Source: Brachionus manjavacas
Lineage: Eukaryota; Rotifera; Eurotatoria; Ploima; Brachionidae
Reading direction: 5' to 3'
DNA length: 64,000 bases
NCBI GenBank assembly: GCA_019054805.1
Contig: JAHQIY010000003.1
Coordinates: 2,604,001 to 2,668,000 of the forward strand
The position numbers and the translations under genes are program-made. This document shows positions 46,442-57,261 of the stretch, piece after piece (within the stretch, counting starts at the first letter, position 1; every line of letters begins with the position of its first letter). The notes under the pieces were generated by a model that was not told the DNA's origin, ran no database searches, and saw nothing but the letters and a program-made list of their open reading frames with translations.

Positions 46442-47090
46442 TCTTGAAATAAAAATTAATAAAGTTAATGTTTCTTGGTTTAAAAATATAAAAATCATAC
46501 TTATCTTTTTGATATTTCCCTGTATATTTGAAGGTTCATTAACTACTGATTTATTTGATTAAAATATTAATCAGCTACATTTTTTCACATAAAAAAAATC
46601 AGACTGTAAATGAAATCAACTATCCTGCATTAAAAAAGGAAATAAGTAATTAGGAATAAATTTAGAGATTTTCGAATGAAAATAAAAAAATTTATTTTTA
46701 TAAAGATAATTTTGAAAGCTTTTTAAACGTTAATTAAAAAATTTCAACAATACTGAATCTAATAAAGAAAATTAGAATTAAAAATCGAATTACGGAACAA
46801 TTTTACTTATCAAATTTAATTCATAGTTAAATTTATTTTTTTTAAGCTTAATTTTTCTTTAGAAAATAAAATATTTTATTCCCTTTATTAAACAAAAATT
46901 TCATCTCTACTATTCGTCTTGATACACCTGTAAACTTTTATCAACACTTAAATATTTTTGTTTGTAAATATTTAAAATTAAGATTTTATTAAATTGTTTC
47001 TGTTTATAAATTTTTTTAAATATTTTGACTGCTTCAAACAAGAAAAATTAATTAATCTTGAATATTTGTAATTAAAAACAAATTCTGAAT
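46442..47090. other. Non-coding AT-rich interval
   Basis: No gene or repeat recognised. Confidence 0.5.
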
Positions 47091-47097
47091 AGCACAA

Positions 47098-47173
47098 AAA
47101 AAATGTAAAAATGTAAAAATGTAAAAATGTAAAAATGTAAAAATGTAAAAATGTAAAAATGTAAAAATGTAAA
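47098..47173. repeat. Microsatellite (TAAAAATG)n
   Basis: About nine perfect 8-bp repeats. Because 8 is not a multiple of 3 the repeat gives long pseudo-ORFs with repeated FLHFYIFT on the complementary strand; these are not genes. Confidence 0.95.
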
Positions 47174-47289
47174 TGCAAGACTGATTTGACCGTTAATTAT
47201 TTCTAATTTGTAGATATTAAAATAATCAATATTTGCAAAACAGAGAAAGCAGAACTTTATATGAGAGGACAAGACATTTTCTTTATGAT

Positions 47290-47425
47290 ACACTTAAACC
47301 TTGGTACACAGTCCTTGTGAGGCCACATTTGAAATACGCAAGTAAGTACGTAGTGTCCAAATTATAAGGCAGACTTAAAAATTTTAGAAAAAGTTCAAAG
47401 AAGAGCTAGTCTTTATTTGCTACAT
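47290..47425 (+). mobile_element. LINE RT thumb fragment (second family)
   Basis: Reads LYDTLKPWYTVLVRPHLKYA, then after a stop a degenerate LExVQRR-type segment. VRPHLKYA is the block found in CR1/jockey-type elements and differs from the SILDYSFPC of the main local family. Confidence 0.6.
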
Positions 47426-47779
47426 GGATTTTACGTAAAATTACGTAGATATACCAAAATTTACTTAATTTTTGGTAAATTTATGTAAAGATTGCAATTA
47501 CATCTTTAAGGAAGTAAATAAAAAGTACTTCTTTTATTACTTTGTTTTGTTATTTGAGTAAACGGTACCTGGAGTATCCAAAATAAACAATTATGAATCG
47601 AAACCTTGCGGGATTCATCCCAAGATGTGATGTTATGGTTCGAACGATTCGAATTGCAAATACCAAGATGGACAGACGAAGCAAGTAGCAATTCCGACTG
47701 ATGAAAACAAATAAATCAAGTTATAAAGCAATCAAATAAACCTAAGTGACGAATTTTCGACATTATAGAACGAGCGACA

Positions 47780-48260
47780 TCCAATGTAATTTTTACGGGG
47801 CTAAGCAACGAGCCGATGAAAGCGTTGAAAAATTCAGCGCTTATATTTTATTCATATGACAAATTTATAAAAAGTATATGACAAATTTTTCTTTTATTAA
47901 CTGACAAAATAAAAATAAAAAGGATAACAAAATTATAGAAGCTACTGACAATTTTTTTTTATAATAATAACAAACATTTATTTTTGACAAAAAGTAGCAA
48001 TAAAATAATGACAAATGTTTAAAAAAAAAAGGGGTGTAAAATTATAAGATTAGGTGAAAATTTTTCCAAATTATTATAAGAGCAAAACAGCAAATATCGA
48101 AGCAAACATAGAAATTATCAATGCTGTAAAGAATGATCAAGAACAAAAAAGCAATGAAATTAAAGTTTTTTGTTTAATATGCGACAAAAACAATCATGAA
48201 ACAGGAAAATGTTTCAAACTGAAATCTTTAAAATATTTCAATATAAGTAAATTATCTATT
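47780..48260 (+). pseudogene. Retroelement gag remnants with CCHC knuckle
   Basis: At 47791-47850: NFYGAKQRADESVEKFSAY, a gag-capsid-like block (KQxxxESVxxF). At 48168-48212: FCLICDKNNHETGKC, a CCHC zinc knuckle (C-x2-C-x4-H-x4-C). Stops intervene and a stretch of simple AT sequence separates them. Confidence 0.55.
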
Positions 48261-48399
48261 TTTGTAAAAAAGTTATTCAAGTTTTTCCGAATTGAAATGA
48301 ACTTCTCAACTACAAAATGTTTATTAATAAGTGATAATTCGAACAATTGTTTTCTTTTATCAATTAAAAAAAAATTAAGGTTTTTTTAACAAATCAAAC

Positions 48400-49020
48400 C
48401 AAATTAAACTTTATTTAAGAAGATTTTTATTTTTACATTTTTTTTCATAAATTTAATTATACCATGAGATTAAATCTAATCATTTTTGTAAATTTTTGAA
48501 TTTAACATTAATCTAAATGCAAAAATTGATTTAAACAAGACATTTAGTTGATTTTACAATTCATTTGTGTAATTTAAGTTTTAAATTTATTTTTTGTTCA
48601 AATATTCATTTAATTAAATTTCGTTTTAAAAAATAAGATCAATTAATTTGTCTGGAAAATTGAGGTTTGAAATAACGATTATTTAAAGATTATAGAGAAA
48701 ATATAAATTTTTTCTCTATGCTATTTCATGAGATGTAAGACAAATTTTAAAATGTCCCTTTTTTAACTTAAAAGGGTTTAAATTAAAAAAAAACTTTTAA
48801 AGCCATTTATCTAAATTTTCCACTGTAGTAAAAGACAAATATAATTTAATCCTTCATAATTCCTAAAAATCTTCTAAATTCAAGGCAATATTTGACATCT
48901 TGAATTTAGGATCAAAAAAATCAGATCAAAAAGTATTTTTTATAACTTTTGAATGCTATTTGAGTAAATCTCTCTGCAAAATGCTAATTAATGCAAAAAC
49001 ATGCTAAATATTAGAAAAAG
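48400..49020. other. Non-coding AT-rich interval
   Basis: Nothing recognised except the lead into the CTCTGCAA repeat. Confidence 0.45.
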
Positions 49021-49112
49021 CTCTGCAAAAACTCTGCAATTAAATTGCGCAGTTGAATTAAATGCTTTTTAATTACGTGCATTTTCCTGCAAAATTGCAG
49101 AGTTTTTGCATT
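49021..49112. repeat. CTCTGCAA hairpin repeat, copy 2
   Basis: Perfect 18-bp inverted arms TGCAAAAACTCTGCAATT (49024-49041) and its complement (49093-49110) around a 51-nt loop with AAATGCTTTTTAATTACGTG, as in the copy at 30828. A non-autonomous short element or fold-back RNA gene is possible. Confidence 0.85.
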
Positions 49113-49863
49113 AGTTAACTTCAAGATGCCGCAATATACAGGGATGTTTTCTGTTCAGATTTTTAATGATGCTTTGGCAAATAAGCAGCTATTTCCAGCA
49201 AAAAATTTTATTTTGAATGTTCCCAATTGTAAAAACGTTTTAAATTAAGTTTAATAGAATAATGATTTCGATAAGTAATTTAAATTTTTTATTTTTTATT
49301 TAGTGGTAGAATGTTATCTTATTTAAATTTTCGCATAAAATTTATTATTTTTACGCAATTTTACAGGATTTTACAAAAATTCTTTTTTCAAACAGCATCA
49401 AGACTCCATAGCTTTCATTAAATCAGGTTTTCATCTAAGTAAATTAATTGGAAAGAGCTTTAGCAAATTTCTTGTATTTACGCTCAATTCTTCATCTAAA
49501 GTTCCACGACTCTAAACTATTCTTTGGTACTTTTCTTAAATCTGAATTTTCGATCGCCAAATCAATAAAATTGGTCTCATAATTAAAAAAAAACATTAAA
49601 ACTGACCGAACTTAAAGACTAGAATGGAAAAGAGAAATTTTTTCTCTTTTATTTTTTCTATGTAAACAGCTTTCATATAAATGTTTCAATAAAAAAAAAT
49701 TCTTTATAAAGCGTGATAGCGCCAAGTCAATTTTTATTTTTATGAAGAAATCCTTTGAAGGATGCACTTTCGCGAATAAAATACACTAGTGCTGACAAAT
49801 AATGCATTGAAGATTCTTTGATAAGAGGGAATTAAAAAAAATAAATTAATTTTTTATTAAAAG

Positions 49864-50892
49864 TTGTTTGGCTCTGAGTCATGTGACAGATATAGACTAT
49901 TCTGCTTCAATAAACAGCTCAAACAACGCTCAAAAAACATAAATCAAATGAAAAACATGAAACGCTTCATAGACTACTTAGAAAAGCGTTTAGACAAAGG
50001 AATCGACCTGTTTAGCTCTGTGTCTGATTCTGTCGAAGAGAATGAAGCGGCTAAATTAGCCGATACCAAAAGTCCACAGCACCAATCGGCCATCAACTGC
50101 TTACAAACCATCTTTGCTTGGTTCGGCTATTACATTTACAAATCGTATCAGCCTGTGAACCATCATATAATACGGTTGATACCTCAATTGTGCAGTGTGG
50201 ACAAAATAGCAGCCCAAGAGGTTACAATTAAAACCCAACTGCCAATGATCCGAATAGCCTTATCGATGTGGATAATGGACAAAAAAAGCTCTAGAGAATT
50301 CATAAATCAATTGGCTGTCATAGTAAAAATGAAGAGTTGGATGTCCAGACTGGCTGGTGTGCAAATGCTGCAAAATTTTGGAATTTTTAATCTGTTCCTT
50401 GTTGAGAATGAAGTTAAAGCTTTTATAAAAAATTTAATATTAGATTCTCTAGTGGACGAACAATTGGAGGTTCGAGTGTGTGCAAGTCTAGCACTTACAG
50501 CTTTGATTCACTCGAATTTTATTCAAGTTGATGATGAGCTTGTGTCAAAGCTAAAAAGTTTGAGTGTCATAAAAGCAAGAAAAAAAGATAAGGAAACAGG
50601 CAAAATTGTGACTAACATGTCCAATTTGGTAAAGAGACATGGAGGAATTTTGGGTCTGTGCTCGATTGTTAACTCGTGTCCTTACGATGTACCGGATTAT
50701 CTACCCGAAGTAGTCACTTATTTGTGCAGCTTTACCAACGATCAAGTGCCAATTCAGAGCTCAGTTAGAAAGTGTCTGAGTGAGTTTAGGCGAACGCATT
50801 ACGACAATTGGTCAGAGCACAAGCTTAAGTTCGATGAGAGCCAGTTGTCAATACTGATGGACATTCTTATTTCACCGAGCTATTATGCCTAA
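49864..50892 (+). CDS. PSME4: Proteasome activator PA200/Blm10, C-terminal exon
   Basis: 342 codons, open from a splice acceptor (attaaaag, ending 49863). They match the C-terminal fifth of PA200 (about 1840 aa in animals): HEAT-like repeats with WMSRLAGVQMLQNFGIFNLF, LVDEQLEVRVCASLALTAL, LVKRHGGILGLCSIVNSCPY-DVPDYLPEV, and the ending FRRTHYDNWSEHKLKFDESQ, LSILMDILISPSYYA. The terminal Tyr-Tyr-Ala is the conserved tail that docks in the 20S proteasome alpha-ring pocket. PA200 caps the proteasome in the nucleus and aids histone and peptide turnover. The codon at 49864 is TTG, so this is not a start; upstream exons were not found within 5 kb, so they are far away or lost. The frame is intact and less AT-biased than surroundings, which suggests constraint. 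Confidence 0.92.
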   Translation: MFGSESCDRYRLFCFNKQLKQRSKNINQMKNMKRFIDYLEKRLDKGIDLFSSVSDSVEENEAAKLADTKSPQHQSAINCLQTIFAWFGYYIYKSYQPVNHHIIRLIPQLCSVDKIAAQEVTIKTQLPMIRIALSMWIMDKKSSREFINQLAVIVKMKSWMSRLAGVQMLQNFGIFNLFLVENEVKAFIKNLILDSLVDEQLEVRVCASLALTALIHSNFIQVDDELVSKLKSLSVIKARKKDKETGKIVTNMSNLVKRHGGILGLCSIVNSCPYDVPDYLPEVVTYLCSFTNDQVPIQSSVRKCLSEFRRTHYDNWSEHKLKFDESQLSILMDILISPSYYA

Positions 50893-50958
50893 TTTTTCTC
50901 ATTTAAATATAAATATTTATTTATAAGATTTAATTTCTTTTAAAATATTTTTTATATA

Positions 50959-50964
50959 AATAAA
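50959..50964 (+). promoter_or_regulatory. Polyadenylation signal of PSME4
   Basis: AATAAA 67 bases after the PSME4 stop codon, in AT-rich 3' sequence. Confidence 0.5.
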
Positions 50965-51260
50965 ATGTAATATCTTTTAAACTTTTATTTTAATCATCAA
51001 AAGTTTAAATACATTTGAAATTTTTTTCAAATTTTAAATTTTAAATAAATTTTTTTTAATAAACTACAATAATTTTTAAAATGAAAAATGTGCAAATACG
51101 GCTTCTAATTTTTTTTTCAAAATTTTGTAAAATCAAAGTCCAGCCACCGACTTGACTTTTAAAAGACTTTAAAATGAATTTTTTTTGATTTTTGCCCACG
51201 TCTGCTTAATATGATCCTATTATAAAGAGGTACAGTGCCGGAAATTAACTTGTCACATCA

Positions 51261-51353
51261 TATCATATGATATCATGATATCATATGATAATTTCATTTG
51301 ATATTGTCTATTTGAAAACTATATTAAAGGAAAATATAGTTTTCAAATAGACA
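51261..51353. repeat. 30-bp perfect palindrome and 21-bp-arm hairpin
   Basis: 51261-51290 is a perfect palindrome built of ATATGATATCATG. 51305-51325 and 51333-51353 are perfect inverted arms (TGTCTATTTGAAAACTATAT…) with a 7-nt loop. Both lie downstream of PSME4 and of protease B (converging 3' ends). Confidence 0.9.
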
Positions 51354-51636
51354 AAAAAATATTTTTAAAAGGCCAATGATATCTAATAGCAGGATTTTAT
51401 TAAATAAAAGTTACATAAAAAAATATAAAATAAAATTAAAATTGACAGATTGAAAGACTAATGTAAGGGGAGACGCTCATAATCTAATTACCGGTTTGTA
51501 GTTTACGAACTCTAGATTTGACTCAAAATTATCTTGATAGTCTAAAAAAGTGCTTGATTTGTTTATAAATAAATTTAATTAGAAATTTTAGCTTCAAAAA
51601 TTTTATCTCGTTGGTTCATTTTATTTTAAAATTTAT

Positions 51637-53228
51637 TCAGTTCAAAAATTTATATTTGATTTGAAAAAAACTGAACAAAATCAATAAATAATTATTGGAA
51701 ACAATTACTGATGCGTTCAAACCATCGTTGGTCCAAAATGAAGAAGGTGAAGTAGAAGTTGAAGTTGGAGTTGGAGTTGGAGTTGGATTTGAAGTAGTAG
51801 TTGAATTAATTCTTTCAATTCCATAATTCAATGTATTCTTATCCGAAGTAACAATCCTTGTTATCCAGCTCAAAAAAGAACTAACTTTCATGTATTCTCT
51901 TAGAATTTATTTTATAAATCATTTTATTTAGAAAAAATTAAATATTGTTTTAAAAAACTTGAAGCTATTTTTCCAAAAGTAAAATTTAGATATCGAAAAA
52001 GGTGCATCAAGAATTGTTTAAGGCGTTTAATTATATATTATAATAAGTATAATAATTATAATAATAATAGCTAAGGTTGGGAAAGGGAGTATCTAATTAG
52101 TGAGGATTTCACTCACTATAGAAATAAATTATTTAGAAATAAAATTTCTTTTTTGAATTGTAGCTAATCAAAAATGATGAAAAAATAATGCAACTCAGCT
52201 TTTTCTAATGCACTTGGTTCGATTAATTGCAAAATATTTTAAAAAATTTTTAAATTACCCGAATTTTCCAGGTATCGCGCATCCTTCTCCAAAAGAAGTG
52301 ACCCCAACAATAATGTATTTTTCTTCACCATCATAGCTGTCTTTAACAAACAATGGTCCTCCCGAGTCTCCTTGGCATGTGTCTTTTTCTCCTTCTTGTT
52401 CGCCTGCATACAAAATTTTTCCACTTGAACAGCAAACTAATGTTAAATTGGAATTTTGCAGAGTATTCGAAATTGGACCATCAGAAAATAATGTTCCCCA
52501 TCCAGGCGCCCATGACTCAACATTCATCGTGGTAGGATACTGGGAATCTTTTAAATATGGCAAACATGCTGGTTGTATAGAATTACTATAAGTTATTTCA
52601 TTTTTCAGTCGTATTATTCCAACATCACTTTCACTTAGCTTTCTTTTGTCATAATCGGGATGCTAAAAAATAGATGTTTAAAAAAAATAATTTTAAATAT
52701 TATAAAGAAAAAGAAAAATTTTGAAATAAACTAACTAAAGTAAATGATTTAATTGCATAGAAAGAACTATGACTATTAGTGCCATGAGCACCCAAATAAA
52801 CTCTATACATTGATTCGTAAGTTGGATAATATCTATTTGGTCTAACACTAATACTAACACTAATAACGCCAGTAGAAGATCGCAAAGTGCTGATGAAACA
52901 ATGAGCAGCAGTTAGAATGGAGACTCTATTAATCACCGATCAACCGCATCTTATTTCAACAGTTTCCGTGGAAAATAAAAAATCAAATTTATAGTTGAAT
53001 ATTAAAAGGGCCATTGATGGCCAGCTATTTGCCACTGCTTCAGTACCACCCACAATGCGAAAATTTGGACTTGTTACTCCACATTCTTAATCAAAAAAAT
53101 CATTTAAATCCTTTATGACAAAATTAAATAGATATACCATCACAAAATGGAGGTGTTCCTCCGTTTGAGCAGTTTTGGCATAAACAATGCTGAAATAAAA
53201 TGCAAATAGACAAAAAAATAAGAAACAT
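51637..53228 (-). pseudogene. Trypsin-like serine protease B (paralogue of A) with in-frame TGA
   Basis: Exons, minus strand: 53228-53138 (signal peptide MFLIFLSICILFQHCLC, QNCSNGGTPPFCD), 53085-52736, 52662-52259, 51898-51637. All junctions are GT-AG with matching phases (368 codons if the stop is read through). IVGG, LTAAHC, SDVGIIRL and KDTCQGDSGGP are all kept. However TGA at 52940-52942 replaces the second Gly codon of CGGS, before the catalytic His. The last exon has EYMKVSSFLSWIT, then a Ser/Thr/Pro-rich stalk (NPTPTPTPTSTSTSPSS) and a hydrophobic end (VIVSNNYLLILFSFFQIKYK), consistent with a stalked membrane-attached enzyme. Everything else is intact, so loss is recent, or the TGA is a sequence error or polymorphism. 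Confidence 0.88.
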
Positions 53229-53616
53229 GATTATTTAAAGTTTTAAAAAGTTTAAACTGTTAGTACTCTTTAAATATCAAACATTTTTTGAAATTTCGTA
53301 CTTATTTCATACTTATATCGTACTTATTTAAAAATAGAATTTTTGACAGAATGGTTAAGTTTTCAACATTGATCTTATGGTTTAATTTTGCTCAGTAGCT
53401 CTGTAATAAAAAGAAAATTACAAAATAACTGCGGTTGCTTTAAAGGTAATTTTTTCTCTTTTTTTAATACCACCTTTTGGTTTTTTTTTTGATTGAAATA
53501 TCTATGCCAATAATAAATATTTTTTATCAATAATTTAATTTTTTTATTTTTTAATATTTTTATTTATTATTTTTTACTAACAGGAGTTGCTTTATACTTA
53601 ATCAAGTTTATATATC

Positions 53617-53697
53617 TGCAAAAATTCTGCACGGTTGATTCGAATACTTTTTAATGGCTAGTATATTGTAGAAATTGCAGAGATTTTTGCAGAATTA
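53617..53697. repeat. CTCTGCAA hairpin repeat, copy 3
   Basis: Arms ATCTGCAAAAATTCTGCA (about 53614-53631) and GCAGAGATTTTTGCAGAAT (to about 53695), imperfect inverted repeats around GAATACTTTTTAATGG, as in the copies at 30828 and 49021. Confidence 0.7.
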
Positions 53698-54161
53698 TAT
53701 TTAATAGCAAATTAAATTTATAATAAAATTACAAAATTTGAAATATGTTGAAAATGTTTTAGCCCTCAAACAGCTAAGAGTAGAAAAATATAATTGTTTC
53801 CTAGAATAGGTCAATATTGACCCTGTCTATTTTGTAACCATTAAAACAACTTTAATTATTCAAAAGAAAGATTCAATTAGGATTCACCCTTTTAGTTTAG
53901 GGTAAATTATAGATTTTCCCCGTTTTAATTTTTCCCCCTTTAAAATTTTCCCTGTAAAATTTCCCCTTTTTTATTTTTCCCTCTTTTTATTTTCCCTGTG
54001 TAAAATTTTCCCTTGTATAATTCTTCCCCTAATAGGAGGAGTTGTTGATTAGCCAATCAAAAATTAATTAATTAAAATAAAAAAAAATAGTCATTGATAT
54101 TTTATTGATAAAAAAAAGTAATAAAAATTAATTAAAGAAAAGAGATAAAAACGGAAAGAAA

Positions 54162-55297
54162 TTACCAATTAACAATTATTGGGTTTAAAATTTTTTGTTT
54201 ATTAGATATTTCAATTGCTTCGAAATCAAGTAAATGGCCAGATTTAACAAAAAAGCTGTATAATTTCCTAATGGAATTTTGGTTGAATTTGTATTTGAAA
54301 GGATCTTGATAAATTGATAGCATTTGTGTGTAGGCGATACATAATAATCCGCAGTCATTTGAACCATCTTGTTGCTCTACATTTACCATTGAGACCTTCC
54401 CACAGTTTTTGTTTGGATATAGTAACGAAATATTTGACTAGCTTCATAAACATTGTTAATATTATTCATGCTGTCATAAACGTACCATTCTTCCTTTATT
54501 GTCTGATCCCATCCATAATATTTATCAGACGGACTTATGTTTGTCGGATTTATATTTGTTAGCAAAATCCAATGAACAATACTGACATAAACAATAAATA
54601 TTTTAGCAACTTCGGGAGACGCTTGTAAAAAAAAATTATTTCTCATACATTCGTCAATCTTTCATAATTCAATAATTGACAAATTAAGATGACCACGAAA
54701 GATCGCCCGTTTGCTTATATAGTCTAACGCTAGGTCGATATGACGTGATATTAACCACTTGTTGTCTTCAATGAAATTGGTTACTGGTTGAACTTTGACA
54801 TTCTCTTCAACATAGATTGTTTCTGGATAAATTATTGCTTCAGCGATGTTGCTTGTATTTTGACACTTAACTTTTTTGTTTGACCTTTGGGTTGGTTCTG
54901 ACATTTTCCTTTTATGATCTTTATTAATTTCTAACGATACGTCCGGCTTTTCCAAATTCACCTCACTCTTTTTTCTCGCTTTTGCTAGATTTTGAATATT
55001 GCCAAAAAAATTGAGATCTTTATATTTGTTCGATAGCTTGACAACTTTGATTTTTGATTCCATCTCTTTTATTGGTTCTTCGTTAACATCGTCTTCTTCG
55101 CTAAATTCTTCTAATTCTTCGTCAATTTCTTGCTCATACGGTGACATAACTTGATGCGTAAGATTGTCAAAATAATTCTTGAATTCAATTTGGTTTCGCT
55201 CATAGTCTTCATGTATTAGAAAAATTCTTATGTCTTTTTCTATTTCACGCTTTGCTTGTTTTGGCTTTTTCTGAGCGGATCTTGATACAAATTGCAC
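54162..55297 (-). pseudogene. ULP1/SENP-like cysteine protease in MULE 3
   Basis: A long acidic and basic linker (MSPYEQEIDEELEEFSEEDD, NLAKARKKSEV, RSNKKVKCQN) leads to a C48-type peptidase: NKWLISRHIDLALDYIS, then VHWILLTNI (catalytic His), WYVYDSMNN (catalytic Asp), EQQDGSNDCGLLCIAY (Gln of the oxyanion hole and catalytic Cys). All expected active-site residues are present. A TGA near 54662 and a one-base frame change near 54390 interrupt the frame. ULP1/SENP enzymes remove SUMO or related modifiers. Its position and strand, directly after the transposase and inside the same ends, mark it as element-encoded. Confidence 0.82.
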
Positions 55298-55319
55298 ATT
55301 TTGGCCTCTTCCCTCTTGA

Positions 55320-56861
55320 TACAGTCAATTACATCTTTAAATTTTGGATGGTACTTTGGTAAAAATTTAGTTAACTTTGAGTGGAAGCCGTCGAGATCAT
55401 TGTTTGTTCTTTTTTGTGAGCGATGGTGATTTCATATTTCTGGAGAAATTGAGCCATTGAGCCATTGCTTTTGAAAATCAACAATAAATCTTATTTGATC
55501 TTCGTCGAATTGATACATTTCATCGATAATAATGTTGATACCATCTTGTAACTTTTTGATTGGAATAAGGGCTAATGCTACGAACCGTTTGAGCCAAAAT
55601 CGCAATAGCCAGTTGCCTAAATATTTCTCCTTGAAGCCCATTGAGAAAAGTCTTCGTCTAAGAAGCTTGTGAAAAGTGAAACCAACAGCCTTTTAACTCA
55701 ACCCCTGGGAAAACAGATACTATACTTTTCATTAGACTTGACTCGAAATCACACAAAACTCTCTTTAAATTTTTAGGAAAACATAAATTTCGAATTTGTT
55801 CAAGGGCTACATCTTGAGTGAATTCAATGTAAATCGACCGGATTTTAATTTTCTTTTTACTATTTTTTTATTGGATATAAATAAAATTATAATAATTTAT
55901 TCAAAATTAAATTAGATAAATGCAATTTTGGATAAATTTTATTATAAGAAAAATGAAAAACATTTTATTTGAAAGAAAATTTATTAACAATATAAAGACA
56001 ATTTAACTTATTTTACATTTTTTTTACTTTCCTCTTTTTGAATAAAAAAATTTGATTTTTTAACAAAAATCTTTCATTCCAAATTTCAACCAATCAAAAT
56101 ATATGTAATTTTTAAAAATTCGGACGATTCACTCACTATGAAAATGTAAGTCTTGGTAATTTTTCGCTCCAAAAAAATGTACGCACATGGATACGTTTGG
56201 TTATTTAAAACCGCGTGAATAGTTAAGATTTGGTAAAACATTTTTGGAGCGTTTTTGAAAGTCCCATCTATATAATACACTTCAGCTTCGTTCAAATTTT
56301 GATGCCGGTGTCGGTAATAAATATTACAATCCGATTGATTTATTTGCTTTGATTATCGTAGCGCGAAAACGCTTGTTGTTTGTTATTGATTGTAATATAT
56401 TTAAGGCTCTCTTCAATTAGAATATCGATAGTTGTTTTTGGTTCAGCTTTAAATTTTTTCGATCGGTCCATTAGACACGTAACTCGAGCTGTTTCCTCGG
56501 ATGGAAAATATTCGGCAACTTCTCTCGGATCGTTTGCAGCTTGAAGTTGTTGAAGAATTTCTCTATATCGCTTTGAAAAATTAAAGTTTGGGTCATTTTT
56601 TGCCTCATGCTTTAAAAATTCATATTGTGCAAGGCAGTGTTTTTGAACAGGAAATAATTTTATGCATACATGTGGAATATGCTTTACGTTAGGCTTCGGT
56701 TTTCTGATGATATCATTTGAGTCGACTGTAAGGCTAACTGTTTTACAAGCTTCGCATCGCCAACGAACGCTACCATTTGTATTGTTTTCTTTTCGATGAA
56801 ATTTGTAATTTTCAAAAATCAGAAGATGTTTAGAAAGGTCTAAGTATTTTCCTCTTTCCAT
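55320..56861 (-). pseudogene. MULE 3 transposase with FLYWCH finger
   Basis: Starts MERGKYLDLSKHLLIFENYK, FHRKENN, then the zinc-finger residues WRCEACKTVSLTV and HVCIKL, a helical region (FNFSKRYREILQQLQ, LMDRSKKFKAEPK), and the MULE core: VYYIDGTFKNAPKMFYQILT (first Asp kept), a probable intron from about 56085 to 55860, KNLKRVLCDFESSLMKSIVS (second Asp kept), LKGCWFHFSQAS, then after a frame change YLGN-LLRFWLKRFVALALI and RTNNDLDGFHSKL (usual Glu position Asp). Some frame changes interrupt it; the copy is probably inactive but well preserved. Role: DDE-type cut-and-paste transposition. Confidence 0.83.
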
Positions 56862-57261
56862 TTTTAATTTTTTTATGTATTTCAGTAATGTTCATGGCAT
56901 TTTTTATTTAAGTTTAATTCATCAAAGAATTTTTTTTGTCATTTCAATCAATTATCCTTTAGGAATTATGCCCGAACATTTTTATTTAGATCAATTATTA
57001 GGCGTTCTTTAAGGTAACGGAATTGGAGTATTAGAAAGATAAAAGATTTACTCAAAATTTAATTTTCTATTATTAATCTGCTTATTAATTCAATTAACTT
57101 TTGATTAGCTAAAATAAAAAAAAAAAAACGGGGAAAAATTTACTCAGGGAATTTTAAACGGAGAGAAATTTTTATAGGGGAAAATTTATATAGGGAATTT
57201 ATTAAACGTGGAAAATATTAAGGGGGAAAAATTTAACGGGAAAAATCTATACAGAATCGAT

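Larger units (their letters stand above)
53905..57254 (-). mobile_element. MULE 3: Mutator-like element carrying a ULP1-type protease
   Basis: About 3.35 kb bounded by inverted ends of about 130 bp made of short TTTTCCC blocks: left 53915-54040 (from TATAGATTTTCCCCG) and right 57128-57254, whose complement begins TATAGATTTTTCCCG. Between them lie minus-strand coding regions for a FLYWCH/MULE transposase (55320-56861) and a ULP1/SENP-like protease (54162-55297). Target duplication not resolved. It is inserted next to, possibly into, another MULE (57262-58070). Confidence 0.82.

Noticed and set aside
46978-47293. Two open frames with repeated FLHFYIFT
   Set aside because: They are read-throughs of the (TAAAAATG)n microsatellite.
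47560-47700. tRNA-like look (GGTTCGAACGATTC) near 47639
   Set aside because: No acceptor stem or A-box partner could be paired; not called as tRNA.
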